Shown here one piece after another: positions 31,970-45,436 of a stretch of 64,000 bases of DNA. Below the pieces are notes generated by a model. The model was not told where the DNA came from. It did no database searches and saw only the letters and a program-made list of their open reading frames with translations. Source of the stretch: Thereva unica (Eukaryota > Arthropoda > Insecta > Diptera > Therevidae); contig OX465283.1 in NCBI GenBank assembly GCA_949987705.1, forward strand, positions 165,927,850 to 165,991,849, given 5' to 3'. A program made the position numbers and the translations under genes. How positions within the stretch are numbered: position 1 is the stretch's first letter; every line of letters begins with the position of its first letter.

Positions 31970-34900
31970 ATACTTATTTTTTCTAACTCTCTAGGAACTT
32001 TGAGAAGCTTAATGTTTTTAATAACTGTTCCTTCAGAATTTGACTAATAGATGGCGCGGTAACTTACTGCATAAATCGTTACAAATTACAGTTCGCTAAA
32101 ACTCTCAGATGGCGCATAAATCGAAACACTATTGTTAGTTAGATTTCGATGTATTATAATGCCTACTGCACTTCCACTTGCTCCTAGCCTACCTGAGTAT
32201 ATAAGTTCTTTATTATTTGCTGGGTTTATTTCGCCAGGGTGCGCGGCCATCTTATTTCAAATATTCCAAGTATCATCACTTTAAATTTTTTTTATCTCTT
32301 TTTCGGCATAAGCGAGTCTAGATGCTTCTCTCGTTGTTCTTACGTCGCCTTGTTTCGTGTTCCAAAAGTCGTTGCCATATGGTGCACTTGCACCGGGCGC
32401 AATTAGACGAGAGCGCAATTACAGAAAATCTTTAAAAAAAATTTTAAAAGTGTTCCCGTGACTCCATTTTCATCTATTAAAGGAATTGTGTCTTTCCATT
32501 TTCCTTCATTGCGATCATACTGCACGGCATACTGCACCGGGCGCAAACACCGTAAGCGCCGGCTCTGCATGTAGTCCATCTGATTCCGAGGCTGTTCATC
32601 ATTATACTCCAACGAAAGGGCTATACCTACAGGCACCAGGTCCATAGGCCCTGTTAGTTGGATTGTAAAAATAACATCATAGCTAATACCAAAATGGTTG
32701 TACTCGCTGCATTTTAGCGTGCAGCATGCAGCAAACTTCACGCTGAATCAATCAAAGCAAGACGAACACTTCCAAAATTCACAATCGCTTCAGATTTAAG
32801 ATATTGTGATTAGCCCAACTCTCACGAACGACGAAATTCCGTAAACAATTCCGTAACTTTTTCGTTTCGATCGATTCCATTAGCAGTAAAGCTAAATAAA
32901 TAATCCCGAACCGCCATTGAACGGCGCAAAGTTATCGGAGAGGATTCCTACAATAGCTCCGAAATGAATGGAGTACACATAATAATCCTATTAACGGAGC
33001 CCCAAAATTGTCAATTGAAATCTTTGTGATTCCTCCGATAATCCCTTAATTTACATCTCAAATCGAATTTCACCCACTAAAGAACAGGAAAGTGGTTTCA
33101 GTATTGACACCACCAGTCCATAGACCATTCGGCCGCCCTCCGAGGTTCTGCCGGGGGCGAGCATTGCGCCTATTCAGACTCGGGTTTTTTCTATGTGGGG
33201 GAGAGGTAACAAAAGTCCCTGAATTGATCATCAAACAAAAAAAATCAAGGATGTCATTTATCACGCAGTTTTAATGAAAGTGAACGCTGCGAGATGGATA
33301 AAGCCCACCGCCGCACATACACAGGTTGCTCACGCGAAATTTAAGGGTCCCTGCGGATGCCCTGATTGAATTTCGATAACAGCCGGGACTCCTCCGCAGG
33401 TCGATACGGAATGTCCTGCTAGTGGCCGCCGGAAGAGCAAGGAGTTTAATATTCAAGTTTTTTTTCAGCAAGGACTTAAATTTTTAAAGCCATAGATTAA
33501 AAAACTCTTGCTTATCTCGAAAATGCTGCAGGACCGAGGCGGCTGTTGTTAATACGTCCACCTGTTCAGAATCATCTCTGGCGAAATGGCGGCCATTTAA
33601 GGAGGTCTGGCGAGTCTGCGAGAGCTAGCAATTATGACAAACGCTCTAATTACAGCTAGAATAACATTTTAATGGCTTCTAATTAATTAAAAAGGCAAGA
33701 AGCCCCGCCGTTCCACTCCCACATTTCAGCGTGTCTCATTGTTGCCTTTGTCGTCTTAAGTTCCTGATTCCCGAGGCCCAGAGCAGCAGCGAAACGGCTG
33801 GAATTCTAGAGACGACGCTTAGTATCAGGACGACAAATGCACGAAAAATAAAACCGGAAAATGGAGGCGAATGACTAGGAAATGGAGTCTTCATTAAAAT
33901 GTTTAATGACAAAAAATTTCGCGTTTTATTTTAATGGGCTGTCGACAGCGGGAGTTCGCCTTTTTCCCTTCGGCCTGGCTGCCTTTCTAATTTTTGGGTC
34001 TTATACACTTTATTCTTGAAAAAGTGTTCCGGGACCGGCGGAACGGCCAGAGACTCGCTCATTTAGTTAAGGAGGAAATTAAATTTTACCCCTTTACACA
34101 ATTTTTCTTTGAATCTTTCTTTCATCTTAACTTCTGGATTTTAAGCATGTGCTTTGCTTCAAAACCCGGCATGCCCGCGGCCATTTATTTTAATAAAGGG
34201 GGTGCTAATTATGTATTTTTAGATGTTTGACTGGCGAAACTCAAATATATTTTGCTTAATTTAAGTCCTTTTGGTTTTAATAAAATTCGGGATTTTGTTA
34301 CTAGGTCGAGGGCGACTCCTAACTCAAGCCACATAAAGTCCACACAAGATCGCTAATTGGACTAGGGCGGTGTACTGCGCCAGAAATCCTTGCTCTGGGA
34401 TTCCTTGTCTAACAAGATGGAGACATAATGCAGTTGAAACTTGCGGTACTAGTGAATTTGTTAGCAGGAACTTAATTGAGATTCTATGGTCGATCGTAAT
34501 TCGGCCTGAATAACCGGGTTTTGAAAAGACAGGCCTATCCGATATTATATATCATGATGGTACCATGTTGAAGGTCATGAAAATCCCTCTACCATATGTC
34601 CATGGCTGTTGTCGGAGCAAGAACACACAAAAAACTGTCATCGTACTATTTACTAATATAAGAAAGCAATTGACGTAATCGGTTGTGGGCTTGGGTGTGG
34701 GGCTTGGGTGTGGATGTGGTTTTGGGTGTGAGCAAATGCCATTTGTGAGCACTAAAGCTTAGCCAAGACACACGAAATTGAACTAATCTCAAACACAGAT
34801 GGCGTACGCTCATACCCAAGACCACAACCGATAACTTTACTGGTCTCGTACCGCTATAGCTATGCTACTGAAAGCTAAATCTAAAGCTTCCCTCTTTAGA

Positions 34901-35014
34901 TGGGACAAATATTTGTTTTGTTTCTCATAGTAGGCTGATTCTGGATCAAAAGCACTCCTAAAAATTTCATCTCTCATCTGCCATCAATTTGTATTTGATT
35001 AAGATAAAAAGGTG
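31970..35014. other. no gene recognised; unassigned frame at 32403-32741
   Basis: The minus-strand frame 32403-32741 (112 codons) has a balanced composition with C, W and charged residues but no recognised family. TGCACCGGGCGCAA occurs twice near it (32389 and 32533). The remaining frames are short. There is no repeat with defined ends. Confidence 0.4.
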
Positions 35015-35290
35015 CCTTGAGTGTGCTGGCCAAGATTCAAAGGCTGTCCCCTTTCGGTATCCCGCAATAAAGCCCTGCTGAACCTTCCTCCAATTCACCT
35101 AGTAGTGAAAAGGGAACCTTTTATGGGGACGCTGCTTCTACTATTTTCCTTTAAGCTAGGAGACCTCGTGGACCACCGATTGATTCTCAAGAAACAAAAC
35201 CTGGATACTATTCCTGCCACTCTGGACTGCGGTAAATCTTTTATGACGTGCCGAAAGTCGTTTGACGAATTTCAGCACAGAGGTCTAGAG
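35015..35290 (+). pseudogene. I/R1-type LINE scrap (post-thumb region)
   Basis: The frame includes NKALLNLPPIHLVVKREPFMG, resembling the A.E.LL.LPPLHL.V..EA...A block between the reverse-transcriptase thumb and RNase H of I-, Loa- and R1-like elements. A neighbouring frame gives VLAKIQRLSPFGIP, matching the preceding K.QR.A...I.GA segment. It ends where the short inverted-repeat element at 35273 begins. Roughly 90 codons remain and it is decayed. Confidence 0.45.
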
Positions 35291-35409
35291 TGAAAGTGAA
35301 AGTTGAGTTTAGGCTCGCATGCTGAGAGTCATAATTCGACTGAAACGTCACTTTCTTTAGCTCAAACGAATTGTCTCGAATCACGACTCGACTTTCAGCA
35401 CAGGAGCCT
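35273..35409. repeat. short TIR repeat of the GGCCCCTGTGCTGAAAGTCG family, copy 1
   Basis: Starts CAGCACAGAGGTCTAGAGTG and ends CGACTTTCAGCACAGGAGCC. The segment AACGTCACTTTCTTTAGCTC followed by AAACGA is shared with 45593-45617. It is homologous to the second half of the double copy at 45437-45660. No coding capacity. Confidence 0.5.
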
Positions 35410-35639
35410 ATAAAAGAATGCTCTGCGGTACCTTGGAAACCTGGGCATGTCGAGTACAGTGAGGAGTAAACGTGCTCGAAACAGTGGAGGTATTTTCTAT
35501 ATCCTCCATAGCTACACAAGAACTACATGAGGCCGTATCTCACTTACACACGCCCCCTCGTAACCCATCTCGGTTCGGATAAGTCTGTGAGCCCACCGAG
35601 TCTTAACAGACTCGACTAACCTCCCTTGTGGCTCCGTTA

Positions 35640-36330
35640 CGTTCTCGAAGTACGTCAACCACCGCCGCAATCTATTTGGCTCTCCACTTTTTCGCCAGTA
35701 AGCATATGGAGATCACGCACGCACGCCACATCATTGGACTTGGTCCTAGTGCGCATAGTGCACGGAGAACGCTTACTCTGTATGTGGCGTTCCATTTTCT
35801 GCTGTTACCCGTCCTGTTCAACACTGCCACTGTATACACCAGGATTGAACTAGTCAAACTTGGCATCAGGAAGCGACGACTCGGTCTCGGATTCGCCATT
35901 TTGAGCAGCATTGTTGAAGATTTAGACCCCGGCCGATCAACACTACCAGGCATCTTAGGGCGGGCTGTGAATGAAATTGTCTCATACCTTGATCCTTTCA
36001 GACACTGGTTTTCCGCGTTTGCACATATTCAGTTTTTAGCTCAGCAAGCGTCAGACCAACGCTTTCAGGGCACGTTTCAATCTCCCAGATCGATTCATTC
36101 GAGCACGATTCGATCTCATCGAGACGTCGTCCTACTAGCACTATCCTGATGTCATAAGTGAACTCGATTACAACCGCTCCATTTGGCAGGCGTAACCTCA
36201 ACACATCATTATATGTACATTTTGATCCACAGGAGCGGGCCCAGGACAGATCCCTTCGGGACTCCGGATGTTGTTCTGTACACCGTTGACCTATCTTCAA
36301 TACACTGACAGACCTTTTCCTTTTAGATGA
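35640..36330 (-). pseudogene. R1-clade-like LINE reverse transcriptase remnant
   Basis: On the minus strand near 36280 a frame reads TTSGVPKGSVLGPLLWIKMY, palm motif B of non-LTR reverse transcriptases. A shifted frame continues NDVLRLRLPNGAVVIEF, and then TYDIRIVLVGRRLDEIE stands where the YADD block should be; the acidic pair is lost. GLTLAELKTEYVQTRK follows, then farther downstream (about 35790-35700) YRVSVLRALCAL and ISICLLAKKW, like the R1 thumb region. Order and spacing fit one decayed copy with two or more frameshifts. No ends are identifiable. Frames on the plus strand across this interval are shadows. Confidence 0.6.
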
Positions 36331-39129
36331 AATTTCGAGGGGGGGGGGGACTGCTTTGTTTGACTACCCAACCGATCTCAACGGAGCCAACTTCATATGT
36401 CTTAACTACAATTTATAAGCATTGAGGCCAACATCTTTATGAAAACCGCGATAGGAATTGCATTATGACATCCCTAATTCCTGTGATCGTCTTGAAATGG
36501 ACAAACCTAAATTTTCAGCCATACTCGCAAGTACAACGGCGATATTTTTACGTCAACATTTTGCCCGAGGCGTTCAAGTTTATTGATTGAATTCACAATA
36601 CATACCTGTGCAAAAAATGTGATGCAATACGAACTTTACGAACCGTTTCCGTTATATTTTGGAAATTATTTTAATGAATTTTCACTACTTCAATACATTC
36701 GGCGAGTCTGTATCGATTTAAACCTGTCAATTTTTACTTATCAAGTGTCATCGTAATGACAGCTGTATGTTGACAGGTCAAAAATGGCGCCAAAGGACAT
36801 CTTCAACAAAATTAATTTACAAATAATAACTCACGGATCATCTGATTGCATTTCCTTAGTACATATTCCAAAAATAAGACCGCTATTCCCTCCTAGCTAG
36901 ATTGAGACTCCACTAAATATGATTTAATATGAAAATTGTTTTGCCGGCCGCCGCTAAAGACTTCTTCCAAGTTTCAGATTTAGTTAAACTCCACAACTAT
37001 TCTGAAAATCAAATGAACAAAAACTCATCATAAAAGGATAACAGAACTAATCGAAGCTCATCCTGATCTCCGGTATTTGAAAATAAATCAAACAACTGAA
37101 CCCTAAAGGACTTATCAGATAAATTCGTTAACCCTCCGGACAACGAAGGCTCATAACGATTCCATTTGGAATCGTCCAGGAAATAATATCCTCAATATGC
37201 AATAAATTCTAATATTTTCCTGCGTCTGTATTATAGCATCGTTTAAATGTATGAGATGGCCAGGGTGGGCTTATCTGCTGGCATATAGAGATGTAGCAGC
37301 CTAAGAGCTCACGACCAAAACTAACGTATCCTGATGAGCCTTTTTTATACGTGAGGGTTATCCTCGCTCGCCCCGAAAATGTCCACAATTTTTCTATTTT
37401 TCTAATAACTTTCAACCATGCCTCTTCTCCCCTAACTCAGTCTAGTCGTTAGTAAGGCCCCGGAATGAGCATGTATCGAAGGACGCGCTTTTGACATAGT
37501 TATCCAACGAGGGATGAATCTCTTCACCAGATCGTCCAATTAGTGTTCAATGACAGAAACTCCCGCACAACTCGGGGTGGTGCTAATTATTGCGTAATTG
37601 CCAGACTGCATAGATATCGGCATATTATGGAAATCTCCGGCATTTTTGTAACAAGTGCTGGGATCGATGTGTTTTATGGGTGCCGAAGGGTAATTGCGAT
37701 ATAAATTAATTTCATGGCCAGAATACGCCATAAGATGATGGTGGTCTGAGGGGGGCCACACTAAGGTGAGGCACAATGTCGTCAGATTTGGTTCGCTCGG
37801 CCGTGGCTGTTGGTCGAATTAATTCAGAGCCAAATTGAGATGGATGGGCGCCTTTATTAGGTGTAAGGTGTTAAATGAATTTTACCTACATAAGTAGGTG
37901 TAGAATATCGCTTTGATGCTTAATTGTGTATGTTCCATTTAAATTCTTGGGCCGCTTACCCAGTGGAAAAGACGAGAGGAGTTGAACAAAGAAAAACCCG
38001 CAACAAAAATATAAAACCCAGCAAAAAGATCCCCAGCGATATCCGTACATCTCTTAATCCCGGCAGGTGGCTAATTGTCCAGGCTGTGATGTCTCCTCGT
38101 ATCTAGAGATCCAAATTGCATCCCATAAATTCTCATTAGGTCAGAGCCTGCACCTCGTCTCTCGTGGGCGCAAATGATGGACCAAATTAACTTCGCATCT
38201 CGAGGCCTCTATGCTGGGTGAAAAATTACTTACTAATTGCGAAATTCTGATTTGCAGCAGTGAAACCGATTTCTTGAGTTTTTTTGTACTGTATTCGGCA
38301 AGTCTCGTCAACTATGTCAAAGGCAAATCTGGCTCGGACCTAGACTACACGTCTATGACCGCAGTCTGGCGACGTATGCTGGTGTATATATATGTTCGAG
38401 GCTCCTCTTTATGGCCATAAATTGGACACGAGCAAAATCCATTAATTTTCTTGCTGGCTGCTGCTGTTGCTCTTTTTTCGGCTGATGTCTCCCTTAGAGC
38501 GTTATCCTACGATAAAATCACAACGAAAAGGACTCGCATTGTTTTTCCCATGAAATTGGTTTCTAGCTAATAAGGACAAAGTCATTAGAAATAAATCAGA
38601 AAACAAACAATAGCCAAGCTAGGGGAAGCACGAGAGCCCGGGAGGATTCGCGGTCTACAGGAGTCTTATATCTTTGCAATGTAATTCGCAATCCGATAAA
38701 AATCACATACATCCCCGAGACAATGCCGTAATACCCTTGGTGGTGCTCCTGATGTTGATACTGGTGCTGAACTAGTCAGTTATTGCGTTGCGGTTATCCT
38801 TTTTTCGGGTGTTCACTGATATGTGATGGTGTTTACTGACACTCCAGACGATATATGAGCATGTGACGTTCTCCTCTTTTTTTTAGATGATAGTCCTTGA
38901 GATAAGATCCGCACTCTGCAGGATTAATCACTCATCTAGGATGTTTATTTATAACTTGCTAGCCAGACACAATCTTCGGGTTTTTCATTGAATTTTTAAC
39001 AACTTTTTAATTAAAACTATTTTGTGGCAACAAAAACATATTTGGAAGTGAGCAGCCAAAAATCGAGAAATCTGTTACTTCCGGCGGCAATGGTCGACAA
39101 TGGTTTTAGGTTTAAACTTTAGATGCATG
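36331..39129. other. no gene recognised
   Basis: A G-run of ten at about 36340. Otherwise there are short frames only, no repeats with ends and no RNA genes. Confidence 0.4.
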
Positions 39130-39331
39130 CTTAGATCCATAGTACAATAATACAAGGTAGGCTCACAAGGAAAACCTCTGTTTCCATCTTGAATAGCTTC
39201 TACCATTTTTACATTGGGGAAGATCTGAGTGACGTCACGAGAAAGCGTTTTTCCTTTGTGAACTAAGATCTGAGTGACGTCACAGGGCCACTATGAGCTT
39301 ACCTTGTAATTATTGTACAATGGCTTAGATC
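39130..39331. mobile_element. 186-bp MITE with 8-bp target duplication (hAT-like)
   Basis: CTTAGATC occurs at 39130-39137 and again at 39324-39331. Between them the element starts CATAGTACAATAATACAAGG and ends with the near inverse CCTTGTAATTATTGTACAATGG. An 8-bp duplication with short terminal inverted repeats is typical of hAT-superfamily derivatives; this is inference, as there is no transposase. The interior contains AGATCTGAGTGACGTCAC twice (39221-39238 and 39266-39283), each with the palindrome TGACGTCA. Confidence 0.65.
39221..39283. promoter_or_regulatory. paired TGACGTCA (CRE-like) sites in a MITE
   Basis: Two 18-bp direct repeats 45 bp apart each hold a perfect cAMP-response-element palindrome. 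Whether CREB/ATF factors use them is unknown; they may simply reflect an internal duplication of the MITE. Confidence 0.4.
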
Positions 39332-41792
39332 TTAAAATATAAAACTACAGCAAGGACCCTCGCCGAATTAAAGCCTAGTGAAATTCACGCTTTGGCAATT
39401 GTGTTTGTCCAATAAAATAAAATCTTGCCCCCAGAATTCTAATCAGCTGATCCCTTGAATTTTGCATTGGATAAGTGAATGTAAACATAATAATCCAAAC
39501 AAACAAAATTTACATTATTTGGAGTATTTAGCGCAATAATTCACATATTTATTGATGTAAATATGTGTGTTTAGGAATCATTCTAATTAGAACATTTACC
39601 TGAAGAAGGATTTTCCTCACGGGAATTTCGAACTCACTACACTCACAAACTGCACACTTCATTGTTCTTTTTTTGCAGAAAACTCACTTATAAACACTTG
39701 AATTTCACTGAAAACGATTCATTAAACTTTCTTTCTTATATTTGAATTAGTTTTGAGAGAAACTGTTGGATTAAACTTTGTAAAAAAAAATAGTTTCGAA
39801 GAAAGTAATAACCGAACGCGGGAAAACAAGCAGTCAACTAATCCAATTTGACAGTTGTCTAATCTCAGATTTGACTAAGCTCGCCAACATGGATTTTATA
39901 CGCTAGGGCACTGGAGTTCTATATTCTAAGGCTTAGATAGATGCTAAACGATTTCTTTAAATATTCTTTATTATTTTAAATCAAAATCAAAGCACCTGAA
40001 CAATTGTTACCTGCTTGAAAAGTTTTTCAACAAAACAATTCGGCTGTCAGAGCCATCTGTTAATGCATAGATCAAATTATTTTGGATTTCCTAAAAATAC
40101 TGGTGTTTAATTTTAACAGAATTTTTTAATCCAGTATTTTTTCAATGTTTAGTATTTTTTATAGTTAATGTTCATCACGCCTTCTGTATGCTAAGTAAAT
40201 TTATGAAGTAATTAGTTAATTGAGCAGGATTGCATAGTTGTGAGGCTATATCAGTTTCATTGCTTGAAATATTGTTCCAGCAACAAACAAGCAATTAGTA
40301 ATTTCGCCCTTCAGCAAGAAAGATAACCCACGTCATCAAATCCACTGCAAAATCTAGCAGCTAACAAAAGTCGGCAACAACCTAGCTACAAGATAACTCT
40401 AATTTCAAAACATCCTCATTACGTGAGGCCACCAAGAGAAGATAAAGAGAGGGGGTGGGCCAGATCTCAACCCAGGCTAGATAATAAAACTTTCGGGCTA
40501 AATGAAAATTTTCAACAACAGCCCGGAAAACAATGAGACCATTGTTACGGGCTCATATCCAGTTTCAGATAAGCTTCATTTGGCAGAAATAAATTCCAGA
40601 GGAAAAGAGGAGCATAGCTGAAGGAGGAAAAAGTTTCATTCGATGGGTAGAGAGAGGCGCCCCCCATGCCCATGTTTCTGTGTGTAACTACGAAAGCAGC
40701 ACAATTGTATGCTGGGTGGGGAGAAGATTCTATTCTATGTATAAGCCAGAAATATACCGGGAGGTGCGACCTGAAATGATATTATAAACCCAGGAGAACA
40801 ATGGCAACTTCAATCGCAGTGTAGATGCGTTTCTTGCCGAACAACAAGCTCCAAATACTACTGAAAATACTTAGCAACGAAACATCTTGGGTTAACAGAT
40901 AGCTAGCACATCCTGCTCCTGCGGAAAATTTAAATTCCTTAAATCTTACGTAAGGAAATTTCTTCCGGCAACGGCACAACACCAAGGAAGCTTGCAAGCT
41001 CGTTAGACTGCTGGATTTGTGCAATGCTGTCTGCTTCTCGGTTCGTTAAAAGGGCTGGCATCCAACTACTCTCCCAGAAGGAAGCCGTTAATACCTTTTC
41101 TACTCCATATTGCCCCCGCTGCACCAACCAAACACATGACAGATGAATATTGAAGCTTTGCCAGCACCCAAAATTTCATCATAAAGCCATGATGAATGCA
41201 TGCATGTTGGAAATTTCTAATCCTGTTTTGATGCTTAATGAAGGACCTCAACTGTGGGATGGAATAAAATGCATTGTTGATTGGAACACAATGAAATGAA
41301 AGTTTATGTCAGTCATTAAGGAAAGAGTGCATTTGCACCTAGAGTGTATCTTGATCTTATACTGTCAATTTATGGATTGAAATTCTGTCGGGCAATGATA
41401 CATAATTCATTTCATGAAAGTAGCCGTCCGTATTTTGTTAGAAACTTTATCCCTTAAAGACAAAACGTGGCAAAGGCAAAAATAACTGTCAAAACAACCA
41501 ACTGCAAACTTGACTGACCTCTTTTCATGGGGCAGTTCTAAGCTTAGGAATCGCCCTTTCGTATTACCAGTCCATCATGTCATGGTGAATAGTAAGCTAG
41601 TGGGAAGAAGAGGTTTCAGGTTACGAGGGGTCGACGGGGAGGGTCTTGAAGGAGACAGCCATGAAACCTGCGTTGCAACTCTTGGATGTTGTAGGAATTC
41701 GGAAATACAGACTGTGTAAGATTGTTCCACAATTGCGTTATTCTATTTACGAACGAATTTTTTTCTGTAGGGTTCCCGAATAGATAGACACC
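39332..41792. other. no gene recognised
   Basis: AT-rich, with AATTTGACAGTTG at about 39845 and the TTTGACAGTT-like word also seen at 11807 and 19675. Frames near 40782-41251 are short and unfamiliar. Confidence 0.4.
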
Positions 41793-41937
41793 CACAATAT
41801 AGAAGCGGTAGATGAGTTTTTATACCTAGGGAGGATTATAACAAAAGGCAATGATACATCGGTCGAAATCAGAAGACGAATAGCACAGGCTAATAAATGC
41901 TACCTAGATCTACGCCAGCACCTGCGTATAAGTAACG
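41793..41937 (+). pseudogene. RTE-type LINE scrap (RT thumb)
   Basis: The open frame encodes AVDEFLYLGRIITKGND, then EIRRRIAQANKCYLDLRQHL. This is the F.YLGS.IT..ND...EI.RRI..A.+C...L..HL block found after the palm in RTE-type reverse transcriptases, also seen in the copy at 50247-51281. Similarity stops abruptly at 41937, where an oppositely oriented LINE fragment begins. Confidence 0.6.
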
Positions 41938-42716
41938 CAGTGTATCGTCATCAGCGAAGAGAATGGGTCATTTATGAAAAGATAAAATGGTGCGATCTAA
42001 TACTATCTTAATGGAACGGCCAGAAAGAAAACTCTTGATCCAAGTTCTTTTGAGCTGAGTCAATACTGGGGGTTTAATTTAAAAATCAGGGTGTCAAACT
42101 CTATCAAAAGCCTTGGAGATACCCATAACAACCAAACCGAACTCACCAAATCGGTACATACTTTGGTTGAGGCGTTCTGTAAGACACACTAATAAGACCC
42201 CGGTTTTTTTTGGTCTGAACTCGTAATGTTTGTTTGGTACTCTATTCTTTTGTTGACAATGTATGGTTTTTGAGAGAATAGAAGTAATTGCTGTTGGGAA
42301 ATAGTTGGAGGGATTACTTGAGTCATCATTTCCATAGTGGGTTGAGCATGATAGCGGTTGCCGGAGTCTGGATTAAATTCAGCCAAGTAGAATAAAGGTG
42401 TCCTAAACTTAAGGCGCATGTCTTTAGGAAGACAGTTGTCAACTCCAGTGGATTTGTTGACACCAAGCTCCTTGAGACACCTATGTATATATCCCACGAG
42501 TCCGAATCCTATTAATTGAGTGAAAGGAGCACTTGGAGAAGGCGTGGTAGTGTCATACAGAGAGGAACCTGAGGGGAACAGAGATGGTTCTAAGTCGGCC
42601 TTAGATTTTTTGTCTGTTAAAGCCTCCCTTTCGAAGATAAACGAAGAGCTAGTGGACAAACAAGTGCATTCCTGCGTGTACGATTCTTTTGATAAGTTGA
42701 TGTTTTGAAAACACAA
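41938..42716 (-). pseudogene. Jockey/CR1-type LINE reverse transcriptase remnant
   Basis: The minus-strand frame starting at 42716 includes SSSFIFEREALTDKKSKADL and HRCLKELGVNKSTGVDN, the L..L...KS.G.D.IP block opening the reverse transcriptase. Later, in other frames, FGLVVMGISKAFDRV (palm motif A), LKRTWIKSFLSGRSI and LFADDDTL appear; the catalytic FADD is at 41947-41958. The fingers part between KSTGVDN and ISKAFD is heavily decayed. Several frameshifts; truncated at both ends by neighbouring sequence, with the 3' part lost at the junction with the RTE scrap. Confidence 0.65.
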
Positions 42717-45436
42717 GACCCAGTCAACAAACTGGAAAAAAATAAGCCCCAGCTAGATTGGGCTAAAGACAGTTTCTTAATTGATTGGGGTTAGAAATTC
42801 ATATGGGATTTTAGCGCAAATTAGGCAATGGTACGAGTTACCAAGAGGTGTATCGACTTCGACGGAGCGTAGTTTGAGAGATAAGAAAATGGCCAAGAAG
42901 AAAAGTTTCTTATCTTATATATTGTTGTCTAGAGCGAGCTCGACGCCTTTGCTGGGAAAAACTAGTACCATTTGAGTAGCTCAACCAATTTACATTGTAA
43001 ACGACCAAATCGCCCCGCTGATAATTGGATGATAAAAATCCCGATATCTGTTGGAATTAACATCAAATGCTAAAGTTGAAGTTTTTTACGTTCTGTATAG
43101 GAAGCAGATGAATATAACGTGGTGACAATGTCGAGCAGCCAAGCTCTAGTCGCAAAATAGTGGAGAGAACAGTAAAAAAACCGACAACGCTAACACGCGG
43201 TTTTATTCCGCCGAGTCCCGTTTAATGCTACCGCAACACAATGCTGATTTTGGTGATCGAATAGGAGATGGCCTCCTCCTCTTGCTTACTATGCTTTGAA
43301 GCGGAGAAAGCGCAAGGAATTTTATGTATTATTAACCTATGAAATGGTAGTCTGGCGCCTTAGCCCCAAGGCTACCGAGGCCGACAATACTCCGGCGTTG
43401 TTTCTAATTCTTCTAGTCGGTTTTCGAAACATTGCAAAATCTCCTTTGAATTTCATTATTCCCCGTGAATCCAAAATGCATACGTGACATGCTCTCTGCA
43501 TCCACAACCACTGAACGCTTGCCTAAATTTAATTTAATTAAAAAATGGACACAATTTATCGCAATGCTCCCTTGCAGAAGTATGATGTTTTTTTAAATAA
43601 TATAAGCAGCGAAGGATTAACTGATGTCCTTTTTAGTACACATTTTCTTTAGATATTTAAATCCTTCCTAGATTGTCCGAAAAAGGACATTGTACCTTTT
43701 TTAAATTTTTATATTTTTTTTTGCGCAAAATTTATGTTAAGCAACCAAATATACAAGGAAAAAGGAGCTTTGGGTAAAATTTATAGCGTTACGTACAAAG
43801 CGTTCCTTTCTTGGTGAGCCCCACAGAAGGTATAAAAGTATCCTTAAGCCGCATATGAAAACGCTGGTCTACTCTAAGACGTCTGAGAGAGTCTTTTTTA
43901 CTTTTGCTATTCAGGCAACATTTTCATTTTATCCAAAGTTATTGCCGGGCCGAAATTTCTTCTTTCTAAGCCTAATCCAAAAACCATGTACTTTGCGGCA
44001 GAAAAATCCCATCTTAAGGCTGACATTTCATTTCATTATTACGGTGGTGGTAATAGAAGAACAGAAGGGGCCGCCTCGTCCTTAAGGAAGAAATTTTTTT
44101 ACGTTAAGGATTTTTTATTGGCTGCCTGTATGAGCGGATCTTCCCGTAGGTCTTTCACTTTTTTCATTTGAAACAGCAGAGAGCTTAAAGCTATACAGCA
44201 CAGGCACCGCACCAGCCACCGCCAGCGTGTACATACATATAGCCGTCGTATTCAAGATATTACGTGAAACCCACATTCATGCCCACTAAGTGCAAGAAAA
44301 TATAGATGTTCGGGCGTTCAGGCGGCTCGGGACGGTGAGGATATACTCGTATAAATAAGTAAAAGATAAAGCCCTTTAAGACGTACAAAGTAAAATATAT
44401 TTGTTTCCTTAAGTTACATTATCCGCCATGAATTTCATGCTTTGGTTATATTGTGGCAGAGCCCTAACACCATCTGTCGCTATAGAATACGAACACACCC
44501 CACATACCTACGTACGATTAAGGAACAATGTTGGATGGTCGTTCTGTGCCGAAACAAAATGAGATTCCTCTAACCTCTAATGAAGTGAAGAGTTTCGGTG
44601 TCGGAAGACGTCGCAACTGGGGAAGTGGGGGTAAGCTTTTTCTTGTTCGGCATTGTTGGCAACTTGTAGCCAAGGACTTCATTGCCAAAATTTTAATTTA
44701 GAGAAACCCCCAATAGGGCTGTCGCCTTAATTTCGTGTCGAATACACACATACATATACTCACCGGATAACACACGTGCGTGATAATCCATCGTTGTAGA
44801 CTAGCCCCACTAAGAGTGTCGTTCCTCCTTGAGGTATTTTTGCCAGATCCTTTAGGGACCCGTTCAACTTATTTCGATAGAATAAACACCTAATGTTCGA
44901 CTACTTCATTAAAGAGGTGTACAAATGGTCAATAGAATGGCCATCGGGCAACCAGATGATTACTCCTCAGAGGATAATAGCGACTAATGAAAGTTCGAAT
45001 GGGAATAACGATATAACTTTCTCATTAACTTCGCCTCTTGATTGGCTTTTATGCCCAGTGATGCTCATGACAAGGGAACTTTGAGGAGATATTAGAGGCT
45101 CAATATAAGGTTTTACAGTAATAAAAGTCGACCCAAAGATTCTGTATTATGGTATTGACACGTTGGCGCATTGTTAGACAACACGAATTGATTTTAATAA
45201 TTTTAACTGAGCCGAGATGGATTTATTTATGGAAATGTGCGCTTTGTCATTGGTTTTGTTGATCAAATGCGGTTATTTTCATAAAATATTATCAAAGGAC
45301 GTCCGTCATTCGATTTAAAGAATATTCTTGAAATAGTACCTTAAGTCGACGGCGTTACAGAGTAAATAAATTGGTTTGTTTGGTTCACAAGTTCGTTAAT
45401 CTCTAATAAATGGTTATAAAAGAATCTACGTAATCT
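42717..45436. other. no gene recognised
   Basis: Short frames only; the longest (43855-44085, 76 codons) is hydrophobic and unfamiliar. No repeat ends seen. Confidence 0.4.

Noticed and set aside
32040..32120. Another MITE with AGATGGCGC ends
   Set aside because: The two AGATGGCGC words at about 32049 and 32108 are in direct, not inverted, orientation and lack the longer TIR sequence.
35628..36149. 173-codon plus-strand gene
   Set aside because: It lies antisense to a decayed R1-like reverse transcriptase whose motifs are readable on the minus strand, so it is a shadow frame.
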